Of a stretch of DNA of 64,000 nucleotides, positions 25,873 to 37,440 are shown piece by piece. A program made the position numbers and the translations under genes. How positions within the stretch are numbered: the first letter of the stretch is position 1; each line of letters opens with the position of its first letter. The notes beneath the pieces were generated by a model. It was not told the origin of the DNA. It ran no database searches and saw only the letters and a list, made by a program, of their open reading frames with translations. This DNA comes from Bostrychus sinensis (Eukaryota; Chordata; Actinopteri; Gobiiformes; Eleotridae), in assembly GCA_020698575.1 (NCBI GenBank), contig CM036252.1, forward strand, positions 21,985,706 to 22,049,705. The letters are read 5' to 3'.

Positions 25873-26760
25873 ATAAGTAACTGCTCAGGAAACCATTGTG
25901 TATATGTTAGCAGTAAGCAGTTCTTCATTGCAGAGCTACATATGTGAATGTGTGTGTGTTGTGGGTGCAGTACCTTCCTCTGGGTGCATCTCTCACCGGG
26001 CCTCTCTTCGCTGCCCAGTCAGTCCGACCCCTGGGGAGCACTCAGGCGAAGTCGTTCACTGTATCTTTGTGGACAATCTCGCATCCAGTGTCCAACTTAT
26101 ACCATCTCGAGTCCAGTGTCCAAACTGTCCTCAAGTGTACCATATGTCACCTCTATTTTATCCTTGTTGGAACCTCTGTCCTCTATTTCAGTGACCACGA
26201 CCCTTGCCTCGGCCATGTCCTTGTCCCGGGCATCCGCGCCCGTGCCCTCTGCCTACAGCTGCATGGTCAGAGCAGCCGTGTGTAAGTCCTTGGTGATGCT
26301 GTAATTGTTTGTCCATTTCCTCACACAGCAACAACACTTTGGCTGCATCCATGACCTCAGCTGTGGTCCATGGATGATAGGCCAGTATGGGACTAGCAGG
26401 TCTGGCAACTTAGACCATTGGACATTGTGTGGAGGAGCCTGGTTCACATAGTGCAGCTTTAAGCCCCAACAGAAACTTGCTTTCTCTTTCTGGGTGCTAC
26501 AGTCAGTTCAACTCATGTTTAAACTGGTGGACTGGGCTTCCTTTTCTTCTTGTTCCGAGTCCGATAGCTTGGGTGGCTGCAGGTGGAGCTGTAGCCTGGT
26601 CTTTGGTGGTGCAGGTGGATCATGTCGGCTTTAGGTCTCACTGGCAGCTCACTGGAGGAATCTGGCTCGACTTCCGCTGTTATCTCTGGGGCCACTCAGG
26701 CTGCTGCTGTTAGGTCCCGCACTGGGGACTGACGCATGGGCAGGAGTCCAGGTCCAGGTT

Positions 26761-27384
26761 GCGTTTCACCATGAAGAGGTCTAGAAAAACAGGGGAAACA
26801 CAGGGAGCAGTATCTGATCTTTTTTTTTTTTTAATCTACCTGTTCATTCACATTTTAAAACAATTCTGTGTTCTTCTACTTTCTCTAAATTCGCTTTCCT
26901 TTGCTTTTTATTTTTCAGCTTTTAATGAAAATTGGTTTAAATTTTTAAATTACAAGAAAATATTTTAAAGATTCTGTATACTGCATCTTTTTTCAAGCAT
27001 CAGTTGGAGAAGTAAGATAAAAGTAATAATTATGACACAAAGACCTAATATGATCCAATAAGATTGGCCTTTAGCTTTACACAGTTAAATCAATTTATGC
27101 ATTCAAATATATTTCCTCTGTCAAAATTTAATAGCCTAATTTCTTCTCTCTTTTTCAAACTTTTCTAAAAGCATTTTCAGTTAATTTATACTCAATGATC
27201 CCCCGTCGGGGAAAACCAAAATTGTCTGGACGATGTTGGTAGACACATTGGACACATTGTTTTCCATATTTGGTTGTCATTCCCCTGACCAGAGGGGTCT
27301 CTGGGACCTCAATAATCTGTTTTGTTAGGCTTATTCCCATTTTCTGCCGTTTCTGCTTTTCTCTGGTTAAACCCTACATGCCCA
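26761..27384. other. Intergenic DNA between the retroviral relic and the LINE
   Basis: AT-rich, with a T tract at about 26820-26832. No gene or repeat family recognised. The left end of the LINE cannot be fixed to the base. Confidence 0.4.
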
Positions 27385-30300
27385 GACACCACTGTATAAC
27401 TAGTAGCTCATTGTCACAAGCACACCCTGGACCTTGTTTTAACCTATGGTATAGAGATTAGTGAGCTCACTGTCCTTCCTCATAACCCCATACTCTCAGA
27501 TCACTTTCTAATTACCTTTCAGTTTATACTCAAAGACTTTACTGTTCCAATGAACAAAACCCAGATTAAAAGAACATTATCAGACCAATCTGTGTCAAAG
27601 TTTAAACACATAATAAAGCCAATATTTAGTACAATATTGAGTGAGTATGTTGAGAACAGCTCCCATAGCTCGAGTCCCAGTAAAAGTGATCGGTTTGTTG
27701 ACAGCGCCATGCAGTCTTTAAAGACAGCTCTAGACAATGTAGCTCCATTAAAACAAAAGGTTGTTAGGCCGAATCGAGTAGCACCATGGTTTAATGCTGA
27801 AACATGTTCCCCTAAACAAGCAACCCGTAAATTTTGAAAGGCTATGGCGTCACTCCAGCTCAGAGCAGTCTCTGAATGCCTGGAAATATAGTCTTTTAAA
27901 TTACAAAAAATCTCTGCGTGAGGCCAAAACCAGATATTATTCAACTTTAATAGAAGAAAATAGGAACAACCCTAGGTTTGTGTTCAGCACTGTAGCCAGG
28001 CACAGCTCAGTAGAACCCTGTATCCATGTTACTCTCAGCTGTGAAAACTTTCTTACATTTTTTAACAACAAAATCACATGTATCAGAGACAAATTAAATA
28101 AAATTCTCCCTACGATCAGCTCAGAGCAAGCCAAAGCTGTAAAAATGGAGGCCACTATAAAACCATCTGTAACGTTAGACTGCTTCATCGGTGTAGATCA
28201 AGCTGAGATAACATCAGTCATTATGTTCTCCAAAACCTCAACTTGTCTTTTAGACCCAATTCCTACCAAACTTTTTAAAGAAACTCTTCCCCTAATTAAT
28301 GAATCTATACTGAACATAATAAACACCTCCCTAGAAGATATGAACCTAGATATGTACCACAGTCTTTTAAATATGCAGTTATTAAACCGCTTCTGAAAAA
28401 ACCCAGTCTAGATCCTGACATTTTAGCCAACTATAGACCAATATCAAATCTCCCTTTTATTTCAAAAATCCTAGAAAGAGTTGTAGTTAAACAGTTATGT
28501 CGCCACCTACAGGACAATAGCTTATTTGAAGATTTTCAGTCAGATTTTAGACCCCACCATAGCACAGAAACTGCATTAGTCAGAGTCACAAATGAGAAAG
28601 TTCAGACAATGGACTGGTCTCAATCCTAGTTTTGTTAGATCTCAGTGCAGCCTTTGACACCATTGACCACAGCATCTTACTTCAGAGATTAGAATGTGAC
28701 ATAGGGGTCAGAGGAGCCGCCCTCTACTGGTTTAAATCCTACTTATCAGACAGATACCAGTTTGTCAGTGTAAATGAACATTACTCACAGTGCAGTAAAG
28801 TTAGCTATGAAGTGCTTCAAGGTTCAGTACTTGGACCCATTCTGTTCATGCTTTACATGCTGCCTTTAGGAAACATAATCAGAAAACAAGGCATTAATTT
28901 TCACTGTTACGCAGATGATACACAGTTGTATTTATCAATTAAACCTGATCAGAATGACCGCGTTGAGAAACTTAGCGCCTGTGTGAGAGACATAAAGACC
29001 TGGATGACAATTAATTATCTCCTCCTAAACCCAGAAAAAACAGAGGTCAATATACTAGGCCCCAAAAAGCTGAGAGATGCTCTGTCTGAGCAGATAGTCT
29101 CCCTGGACGGTGTCAGTGTAGCCTCAAGTTCTACTGTGAGAAACTTAGGAGTTTTATTTGACCAAGATTTATCATTTAAGGCTCATATAAACCAAGCCTG
29201 TAAAACAGCATACTTTCACTTACGTAACATAGCCAAAATCAGAAATATTTTATCTAAAAATGATGCTGAAAAACTTGTCCATGCGTTTGTTACATCTAGG
29301 TTGGATTACTGTAACTCTCTGCTGGCAGCGTGCCCTAAAAACTCATTAAAATGTTTTCAGCTCAAATCGCAGCAGCAAGATTATTAACAGGAACTAACAG
29401 GAGAGAACATATTACTCCTGTGCTAGCTTCACTTCACTGGCTTCCAGTTGAATTCAGAATTAGGTTTAAAATCCTTCTCCTGACTTACAAGGCCGTAAAT
29501 GGTATGGCCCCATCCTACATTAATGATGTTATAGAGCCATACCAACCAAGTACGAGTACTGCGCTCACAAAATGCAGGGCTATTAGTGGTTCCCAGGGTT
29601 TCTAAAAGTACAGTTGGAGGTAGAGCCTTTAGTTACCAAGCTCCTGTTTTATGGAATCAGCTTCCAGCTCATGTTAGAGAGGTAGACACAGTCTCTACAT
29701 TTAAGGTTAGGCTTAAAACGTTCCTCTTCGAGAAAGCTTTTGGTCAGGGCAGCTAGGAACAGGGTTAACTCCACAGCTGAAGCTAGGCTGCTCTAGGAGC
29801 TAGAAGCTGGGGGAAGTATGGTGCACTGAGCCTCTGTCCTCTGGTTTCATCTGCTGCTCCTCTCCTATCACTGTAATTAATATTATCTAATATTCTATAT
29901 CTCCAATCAGTTCATTGCTATTCACAAGTTGTCCCTCTCTCCCACTCCCCTCTGGGGGAGTGAGGACTGTTTCAGATGCCTGGCTGCTGGCAGATGTCCC
30001 AGTGACGATTGGATCTTAGCTGACCCCATCTGTGCTCCTGTCCCGACCTCTGGGCCCTCAACCTCACCTCTAAGGATTTCCCGGATCTACCTCACCCCAC
30101 TCACCTGTCTGGATGAGGCCCACCTGCTGCATCCTGGATTTCCCGGACCTATCTTGCCCCACTCACCTGTCTGGATGAGGCCCTTGCTGCATCCTATGGA
30201 CTTCCTCAACCTATCTCACCCACTCTTGTCTGGATGAATCCTTACAGAGCTGATCTATAGATGAACTAAGGGACTAGCAGTCCTAGATGCATTGCCTGTC

Positions 30301-30584
30301 CGTCCTGGGAGAGGATCTCTCCTTCAATATGGGCTCCATAAGGTTTCTTCTTTTTTCCCGTAGCTGTTTTTTTTTTTTAGGAGTTTTTCCTTACCGAGAA
30401 GGAGGGTATTAGGACAGGAGTGTCCTGGGTCTGTTTAGTTTAGTGTAGTTATTGTTTGTGCTGATTGTGTGTTAAGTCTGATTGTGTTTTTATGTTTGAT
30501 CAACTGTTTGTGAAGCCCTTTGAAGCGACTTTTGTTGTGATATTGGGCTATACAAATAAATCTGAATTGAATTGAATTGAATTG
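27385..30584 (+). mobile_element. 5'-truncated, frameshifted L2-type LINE retrotransposon
   Basis: The order is the end of an AP endonuclease (HTLDLVLTYG and an SDH motif at about 27,412-27,520), a pre-RT region, the RT with AAFDTIDH and the catalytic YADD at 28908-28919, an RT C-terminus with LWNQLPAHVR (about 29,640), and a long 3' UTR. The 3' UTR has about three copies of a roughly 65-bp unit (30,050-30,240) and the fish L2 ending 'gatattgggctatacaaataaa' with a (TTGAA)n tail to 30584. At least three frameshifts (near 27,838, 28,397 and 28,620) make it inactive. Confidence 0.85.
28632..29387 (+). pseudogene. LINE reverse transcriptase core fragment
   Basis: This is the longest open piece of the L2 element, 251 codons with no ATG start. 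It contains LDLSAAFDTIDH (RT block A), a QGSVLGPILF block and the FHCYADDTQ catalytic block, then the thumb-like region RLDYCNSLL. The upstream RT blocks (NYRPISNLPF) are in another frame at 28,397-28,629. The frame is lost again near 29,387 and the C-terminus continues at 29,351-29,755. Confidence 0.8.
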
Positions 30585-30585
30585 C

Positions 30586-30790
30586 AGGGCGTCCAAGGAT
30601 TTGCTGTATTTCTTCGCATGTTGAGGGGCCTCTTTGAGTGTGGCTAGTGTGGGGAAATGAGCAAATGAGTTCTTTGAAATTTGTCGTGAGAATAAAGTCA
30701 GTTTGGCTTTGAATGCTTTCACATTTGTATACATTTCATGCACAAATAGATTTTTTCCTTGTAGCTTTATGTTCAGTTCATTCATGTGTG
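30586..30790 (-). pseudogene. hAT-type transposase fragment (ZBED/GTF2IRD2-like)
   Basis: The minus strand reads HMNELNIKLQGKN and then VKAFKAKLTLFSRQ and FAHFPTL. This is the well-known segment of hAT transposases and their domesticated relatives. Only about 65 codons remain, abutting the LINE tail. Just outside it is GTGTCCTGAGTCGGACAC (30,787 on), a motif that recurs at 32,491 and 45,630-45,665. Confidence 0.7.
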
Positions 30791-30973
30791 TCCTGAGTCG
30801 GACACTTTCGGCTAAAATTCTACAACTTTTTTATCTTCAAGTCATAAAGTAGCTCATTTATTTTCTTCATTAATGCAAATTGTATAAAATAAAAGTACAT
30901 TTTCTTACGTTTATAATTATTATTATGTTTATATTCGTTGGATAGTTTCTTTTACAAATATCTCCAGTGGGGC

Positions 30974-32414
30974 CGAAATCGAAAAGTGGCCGGTCCGGGA
31001 GCACCCTCTCCTGTCGACCTGTCAGTGGCCAGTAGGTGGCATGTCACTCAGACGGCTATTAGTGACATGGCAATGGTTTATAGCCGCTGGCTGACTGTAC
31101 AGCAGCTGTTAATGGCGTTAAAGTGGTAGATGTCTTCCTGGATGTTTATGAACTTGTATGAATATGTAAATAACAGTAGCCTATGTTTGCTTGGTTCAGC
31201 AGTTAATAGGGTTGTTGATGTTGTTACACAATGGCCTCATGGCATTTTTTCCCCAATGTGTCTTGTGTAGGTTGAAGATTATCCAAAATATTTGCTTTGG
31301 TGCATTATTAGTTTTTGTATAGCATCACATTAAAACTCATTCACTTGTATTTTTTCCCATAGAATATAATGGGGCCATTATAATGTATGGGAAAAATAGA
31401 CAACATTTTTTAAATCTTTTTGTAATTACATGAAATAATCATGATTTTTGTGATGTAGGGGTTTCATTTTTGATAAAAATAGTAAAATGTGACATGTTTT
31501 TCATAAACAACAGTGACTTTGTTTACAAACTAGCAAGTTAAGGGTTAAAATCCTAAAACCTATTGAATGTTTGGTAGATTCAAGAAAGACTGAAGTTGTT
31601 TAGAAGATTTATTTATGACCATTTATGACCATTAACAGCTGCTGTACAATCAGCCAGCGGCCATGCACTGTGATGTCACTAAAAGCGAGCCGTGTGTCGC
31701 CCTGCTCAGTACTAAACCACTCACTGGCCACTAACAGATCGACAGGAGGGGGTGCTCCCGGACCGGCGAACCGCTCTTTTGTAAAGGCTATGTTGTTTGG
31801 TCAAAGGCATAGGTCGCTCTGAACAAGCCACTGAAGTATGTTTGAGTGGCAGAAGTAAAATAGTAGTCATCCAAATATACTTTAATAAGTACGAAACATC
31901 TAATTTATGTTTCAGTATGGAGACAGACAAAACATAAACTATGTTATGTGTGAATTCTGGTGCTTTCAAAAAATAAAAATCTTTGAAATAAATGATATTT
32001 TTATGAAATAACAAAGAAGTAAAGAAAAGAGTAGAATTGCTGTCCAAAAATTACATATTTGCTGGCCTCGGTCAAACGTCCCACGTCAAACGTGTGTGCC
32101 AGCTATAGACAGCAATTTACCACTGCAGTTTAACTGGCCACCTTGTTTCACCTGATGAATACAACAACAATAACCTTATCAGCTGTTGAATCATGCTATT
32201 TAACTGTTACATTAATTTATCAACGTTAATAAACATCCAGGAAGACAATATGCCACTATAACACCATTGACTCTGCTGTACAATCAGCCAGCGGCCATAA
32301 ACCACTGCGATGGCACTAATACCGTCTGCCGCTCTGCTGAGTGACATGCCACCCACTGGCCACTGACAGGTCAACAGGAGGGGGCGCTCCCGGACCGGCC
32401 ACTTTTCGATTTCG
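30974..32414. mobile_element. Non-autonomous element with long (about 180 bp) terminal inverted repeats
   Basis: The left end (30974-31150, starting CGAAATCGAAAAGTGGCC) is the reverse complement of the right end (32230-32414), with scattered substitutions. A third copy, in the right-end orientation, lies inside at about 31,633-31,785. So either an 0.8 kb element lies within a longer one or a right end was duplicated. The middle is AT-rich with no coding sequence. No clear target-site duplication was found. Confidence 0.7.
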
Positions 32415-32603
32415 TCCTCTCTCAATATTTTATTGTGGCTGTATGAAATAGCGCTATCATCCGAGGTTTAAGCTTGGCAGTGCTATGGCCCTGAGTCGGA
32501 CACACGAAAGTTCCAATATCGGACACACTCACCTTTCTGGCGTTCTCAGCCTTATTTGCTAGATTTTTCGGTTCTAATTTAAGGCTGGGATATTTACGTT
32601 AAC

Positions 32604-33033
32604 AAATTTTCACATCCAGTACCTTGTTTCATACAGGGCTTTTGCAGTTGCAGGTCCAAAACTATGGAACTCGCTTCCTTTGCACATTAGAGCTGCTACA
32701 TCCATTGGGAGTTTCAAATCGCTGCTAAAAACACACTTCTTTGCACCGGCTTTTAATACAAGCTGAGCTGCACATTTTATTATTGTTTATTTTATTATTA
32801 TTTTCTGCTTGTTTTACCTTTGATCTCTGGTTTTAGTGTTATAGTCATAAATTGTGTTTTTATTGTTGTGTTATATTGTCTATTTATTGTGTCCTTATTT
32901 TCAATTTGTGTTATGTTGTCTATTTAATGTGCTCTTATTTTCACATTGTTTAGTGAATTGTACAGCCCTTTGGTGCAGCAGTGGCTGTTTTTAAATGTGC
33001 TATATAAATAAACCTTGACCTTGACCTTGACCT
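32604..33033 (+). mobile_element. LINE 3' end, 5'-truncated
   Basis: Begins with a decayed RT C-terminus reading LWNSLPLHIRAATSIGSFKS and LLKTHFF, then a non-coding 3' UTR, then 'gctatataaataaa' followed by repeated CTTGAC. This is the ordinary shape of an L2/CR1-like 5'-truncated insertion. The left edge is approximate. Confidence 0.75.
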
Positions 33034-33369
33034 TGTTTACGTCTTTCAAAATAAGAGTGTGGGCTAAGCTAACATCAATCAGAAAATCACAAAACGGACA
33101 AACTTAGCTACAAAAACACTAAGATCACTGAAAGAACGTCGCCCGAGTGTGACCTGAGCGTTCCCTGCACATTTCCCAAATCAAAATTACTTTCATACCA
33201 TGATTATTTTATAAACACTTAGCATAAATACACAAAAATTACCACAGAGGTAGAGCAATATGTGGAGGTTTTGTACCGCAGTGAAGTTGGTTGGATATTG
33301 GACATTCAGCAGATATTCGCTCCGGGAAAAACTGCGGCACTCGAGCCGAACGAGAAGCCTGTGAGGCGG

Positions 33370-33525
33370 ATTGTGCAAGCAAGAAGTGCCGGCTAGTTTT
33401 CCCGTTCATATTTAGGGACCGTTCTTCAATAGCTTTTAAGTCATGTGACCCACTCACACAAAAATACACTAGAATATACTTCTAATTAAGGACTATCAGG
33501 CTCAGCAGTTTAGATTGGGTTTTAA
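33370..33525 (+). repeat. Left member of an inverted repeat pair (partner at 44,755-45,560)
   Basis: 33,375-33,421 ('gcaagcaagaagtgccggct' to 'tttagggaccgt') is the reverse complement of 45,496-45,548. 33,422-33,525 is the reverse complement of one unit of the 150-bp satellite at 44,755-45,400. The young LTR element lies between the two arms. Confidence 0.75.
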
Positions 33526-34314
33526 TGGTTATGGAAAGTTTTCCTACTTTTAATAAAAATTTTTTTAAATTTTTCAAAGTTAAACTTACAATTTCAATTT
33601 ATTATTACTTTTTTTTTTGTGTAATCTGGTCACAGAGTTGTAAGTTTCACAACTTGCCTTTTCCTGTCTTCTACCTGAACTTTGTCCAGGTAAATACAGC
33701 TTTATATAGTCTAAAACCTTTTAACTTGGTGAATGTTTCTTTACTTAACTTTTCATTGTATTTGTTATTTTTTATGTTCTTTTTGTTTTGGTCATATCTG
33801 TCTCTGTCTAGACTATGTCCAGGGTGTGTTGGAGGGGAGATATTTGGGTTTTGCCCAAGAAGGAAGTCAAATTGGGCTGTTTCTCATTTCCTAGTATGCA
33901 GATTCTGGACTTATGTACTCAGAGGTACAGACTTGTGGAAGCCAACTCGGAGAATGCAGTTGAGGAGAAGAGAGCAGACTTTTTTCATATTTTGAGACAA
34001 GGTGAACTTGATGACATTAAAGGAAGTAGCTCTCCTGTGGTTCTGACCCCAGACGTTTGTTTTATTAATAAAATGTATTTTTTGTTTTGTCATATGCACA
34101 ACAATAAAATCCAGCATCTGATGATATTTATTTAAATAAAAGAAAAATGCCCTCAGTCCTTATTTTTTTAATTTCTTCATATTAAATAAATAGTAAAATT
34201 TTGAGAAACAGAAGTATTTAATTGTTAATTCAGATGTATACAACACAAAGACAACAGCCGACCTGCTTACATTTTCAAAGTGCAATCATAAAATGATGAA
34301 AAACTAAACACAAG
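33526..34314. other. Non-coding DNA up to the LTR element
   Basis: AT-rich. One ORF on the plus strand (33,815-34,135) has a plausible protein-like middle but no domain I recognise and no intact gene structure. It may be a scrap of a transposase. Confidence 0.4.
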
Positions 34315-35792
34315 TGTAGGAGACCTGGGCCACTGCTGAAATTCTATCAAAAATGGACATTCCTTTAGGAGACGAGAAGTCTGCGCTTACCCACCAAGGA
34401 TGCAAAACAAAGACATAAATCTGTCCTTTACGAACTGCAGACCAATAATAATGCCAGAAGAGGCCTCCTCTCTTCTCTGATAAGAACCAGAGGCCTGACA
34501 CATTTCATCTGTTTAAAAGACTTTATATGCATTAACATGTTACTTTACAGGAAAATGTCATAGCTATGTTTTGTGCAAACTGTTAAATATAACATGTTTT
34601 AAAGGTACGTAAATTGAAGTGGAGTAAGACACATTTCTTTTTATGACATTTACTTTGTGTCTAGCAGAGGTAATTTGAGCCCTCGCCACTATCAGTTCAG
34701 AGGGAAGAACCAGGGACACCCCTTTTACTCCAGTCTTATCTTGGGGTGCGGCCCACATTCCTCAGTTCAGTCCAGTTTTTAGTCTTCGTCTTGTCTTTGT
34801 CTCGTCTCCGTCTCTCCTTCGTCTTTTAAGTTTAATTTTTCTTTTCTTCTCGTCATTTTTGTTGCGTTAAGTTCACCTTGCCGGTGATAACATCTTTTCA
34901 CAATAAGTCGCCCAAACTTTCGTTCGAGTATCATTTTTGTAGTTTATTTTGAAAAGCCTCGCGCCGCGCAACATCCGCCAGCTTTAACAATCGCTGCCTT
35001 GACCAAAGCAGCTATTTTAAGAAGTTATACTTCTAAAGCTTCGAATCGCTGTGAAAGGATTTTTATTGAATTTTTCATTTGGCATTAAAAGGGACATTTG
35101 CCATACTCTGAGACTTTGACGCTGCCTTACGCTGACAACAGCTAAACTCTCCCTGAGCGGCATCACGCTCCTGTTCAACATAACGGGACACCTGGCGACT
35201 GGCTGTGGAGCTTGGAGGACACACCACGAACCGCTGTTTGGAGCCGGGAACACCAGCCCTGCTACACCCCGCGGCTCTAAAGGACAAAGAACAACATCCG
35301 AGCCCCTGGCTGAAACCGGAGGCTGGCTGTCGTCACCACCTTCCCCTCCTGTGCCGAGCGCCGTAAGATCAGAGTTGTTATGTTGACAAAGTTGGCACTT
35401 ATAGTCTCAGAGTCTACTCCCTTATTCATAAATTTCCAATAGTTTAATAAGTCAATTTATTACTTACTCCACTGCAATTCATCATTAGTTAATCAATAAT
35501 TCTGCATAACGGTTCTGTTCATAATTACATTCCTTTCGAAATTTACCTGTGCCTCAGTACACTATTCCACCTTATTGTGTAAATAAACGTTATACTTAAT
35601 CTAAATTAAGTTGAGTTTGTTGGTCTTTATCTATTAAACTGAGTCCCTCCTGGTCAATCCTTCCCTCTTAAGACATTAGTTTAGGTGTTTTAATCTGCAC
35701 GTTAGCGCAAGGCTAACTGGTACCAATGCGGAGTTATTACTCTTAATCTTTGTCTTAGTTCAGTATATATATTTTTATATATGTACCCTACA
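34315..35792 (+). repeat. 5' LTR of the LTR retrotransposon
   Basis: Same length as the 3' LTR at a constant offset of 7,224 bases. Ends are TGTAG and CTACA. A polyadenylation signal AATAAA is at 35582-35587. Confidence 0.95.
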
Positions 35793-35797
35793 GTATT

Positions 35798-35819
35798 TGG
35801 CGCCCGAACAACAGGGACC
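35798..35819 (+). promoter_or_regulatory. Primer-binding site, lysine-tRNA-like
   Basis: It starts 5 bases after the LTR with TGGCGCCCGAACA, the sequence complementary to the 3' end of tRNA-Lys used by several retroviruses. Three extra bases (ACA) precede GGGACC, so the match is 13 bases plus an offset remainder. Confidence 0.75.
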
Positions 35820-37440
35820 AGCGAAACTTGGTTAATAGATCAAGATCAACCAAACACTAAAAATAGGTAAATACAAATCAAAGGCGTTGTTTGGCTGGGA
35901 TGTTTAATGCGCTGTTTACTGCTGTGATGCTTGATGCTTGGTGACTGTGAAAAGACAAATGCGCGCTGCTAATGCTAATGCTAACGTACGGATCCATGTA
36001 ATTAAGTCTATGTGGTAGAAATCACCCATAGCGAACATTTTAATTGTTAAAAGGCCTTAAGACGTTTTACTGCTGCGCTGAGCCAGAGTTTGATTTCGTC
36101 TCTTATATCGGTGAGAAAAATTAACTTCGCGAGATTCCGGAGTTGATTCCCCGATTAATTCAGATATAACCGGATAAACCCGGGCCCGGAATCTGAACAC
36201 TTGAATTAACCGCAGCACGCTAAGTGCTAAGCTAGGCTAAGCTAAAATAGTTTGCCTCAAGCTGTCTGTAAAGACTTGTGAACTGCTCCCATTGCTCTAG
36301 TGGAGTGAATTGTCTGCTACAGGACGACCTGTTGCTTTGTGTTCTCTCTGAAGAACTGCTAAAAGTTCCGTTAAGTGAAGTTTTGCAACTTGTTGCTCAG
36401 GCCGAAGTCAGAGAAACTGACGACATTTTGGCTCAACACGGGCCCACCTCAACAAGGCGGACCTAGACGCGTGACGCGTCTAATGACGTATGACGCCCTC
36501 CCACCAAAGGGAAGGGCTAAGCAAATTGTTTGTACGAGCCTTGGCTCCATCTAGTGGGTACTTTGAGTAACCGCAAGGAAAACCCAACTGAATAAAAATA
36601 GTCTAACAAATTAGCGTTTTATTCATAATTAGAGCAAAATCAATGTTTAAACACTGATTCAAAATTCTTTCCTTAATCTACAAACAATACAATGACATTT
36701 AACTAATTGACTTAGCCATTTCAGTCAATTTCAGCTGCAATTTAAATTAAAGTTGTATCTTCTCTGCCCATTATCTGCAGTGCTGGTAAATCCTGCTGCT
36801 GCTAAATTGCTCTATTCTGACTCATTGCTATAACTTCAATTTGCTAATCACCTGATTAACCTCCGACTCTGCATATTGTAACTTTGATGTCATTACACTG
36901 CAATGTCCAGCTTTGGCCTTGTGTATGATGTGTAACTTGAGTCTCACATGCTGATGTTTAACACTTGTAGCCTCAAACAATAAGTGCTAACACTAATGCT
37001 TGTCACTTTGAGCTGCTTTGGTTTCATTTGCTTTGCTGAAAAGTTTTGTACCTCTGCACCTCACCTGACTGACAACTGTTTTTTTTTTGCATGACTGCTG
37101 TTACAATACCAGGCCCTACTCACTCACTAATAATGTTTAGTAACCTTGTTTTACACCACTGTTAATTGATTACTGATCTGATTAACACTGAACTGCAAGG
37201 ATTGCTACTGTTATGAACAAATTTTCTCCTCTCACTATTTAATTACCAAATAATAACAACAATAAACCAAAACACTCATTTCACTACAGCCTTACTTCAC
37301 TCAGTTTAAGGCTAGTCAAACAAAACCACAGTATTTCAATACTGCGCGACACATAACCAACACATTTTAAAGGAAATTCTCCTTTAACAAATAATAATTC
37401 TTCTCTTCTCATTTTGTTTGTTTCACAACTGTAAACAAAC
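35820..37440 (+). other. Long 5' leader of the LTR retrotransposon
   Basis: About 1.6 kb between the primer site and the gag start codon. No long ORF; a 62-codon ORF at 36278-36466 has no recognised domain. Such long leaders usually hold packaging signals, but none can be pointed to here. Confidence 0.6.

Larger units (their letters stand above)
24110..26760 (-). mobile_element. Decayed endogenous retrovirus, gag-pro-pol remnant on the minus strand
   Basis: Read right to left on the minus strand, the pieces follow retroviral order. A gag-like stretch lies at about 26,700-26,250, and a nucleocapsid-like 'GHWxRDCP' half-knuckle at about 26,080. An aspartic protease is at 25,872-25,546, the protease-RT linker at about 25,510-24,840, the start of reverse transcriptase at about 24,825-24,640 and a later RT strand ('FLGHVIT') near 24,200. 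Stops and frameshifts interrupt all of it. About 350 bp of unrelated AT-rich DNA (24,250-24,600) separates the two RT pieces. LTRs, integrase and env were not found. The layout and the 'PVNLLG' protease end suggest a fish gamma/epsilon-like retrovirus, but the class is an inference. Confidence 0.7.

Noticed and set aside
33815..34135. 106-codon ORF with protein-like composition
   Set aside because: No domain recognised, no gene structure, lies in mobile-element debris; kept only as a possible transposase scrap.
34304..35287. Short minus-strand ORFs in the 5' LTR, repeated identically in the 3' LTR
   Set aside because: They are inside LTRs and duplicated with them. No recognisable protein and opposite in strand to the element's gene.
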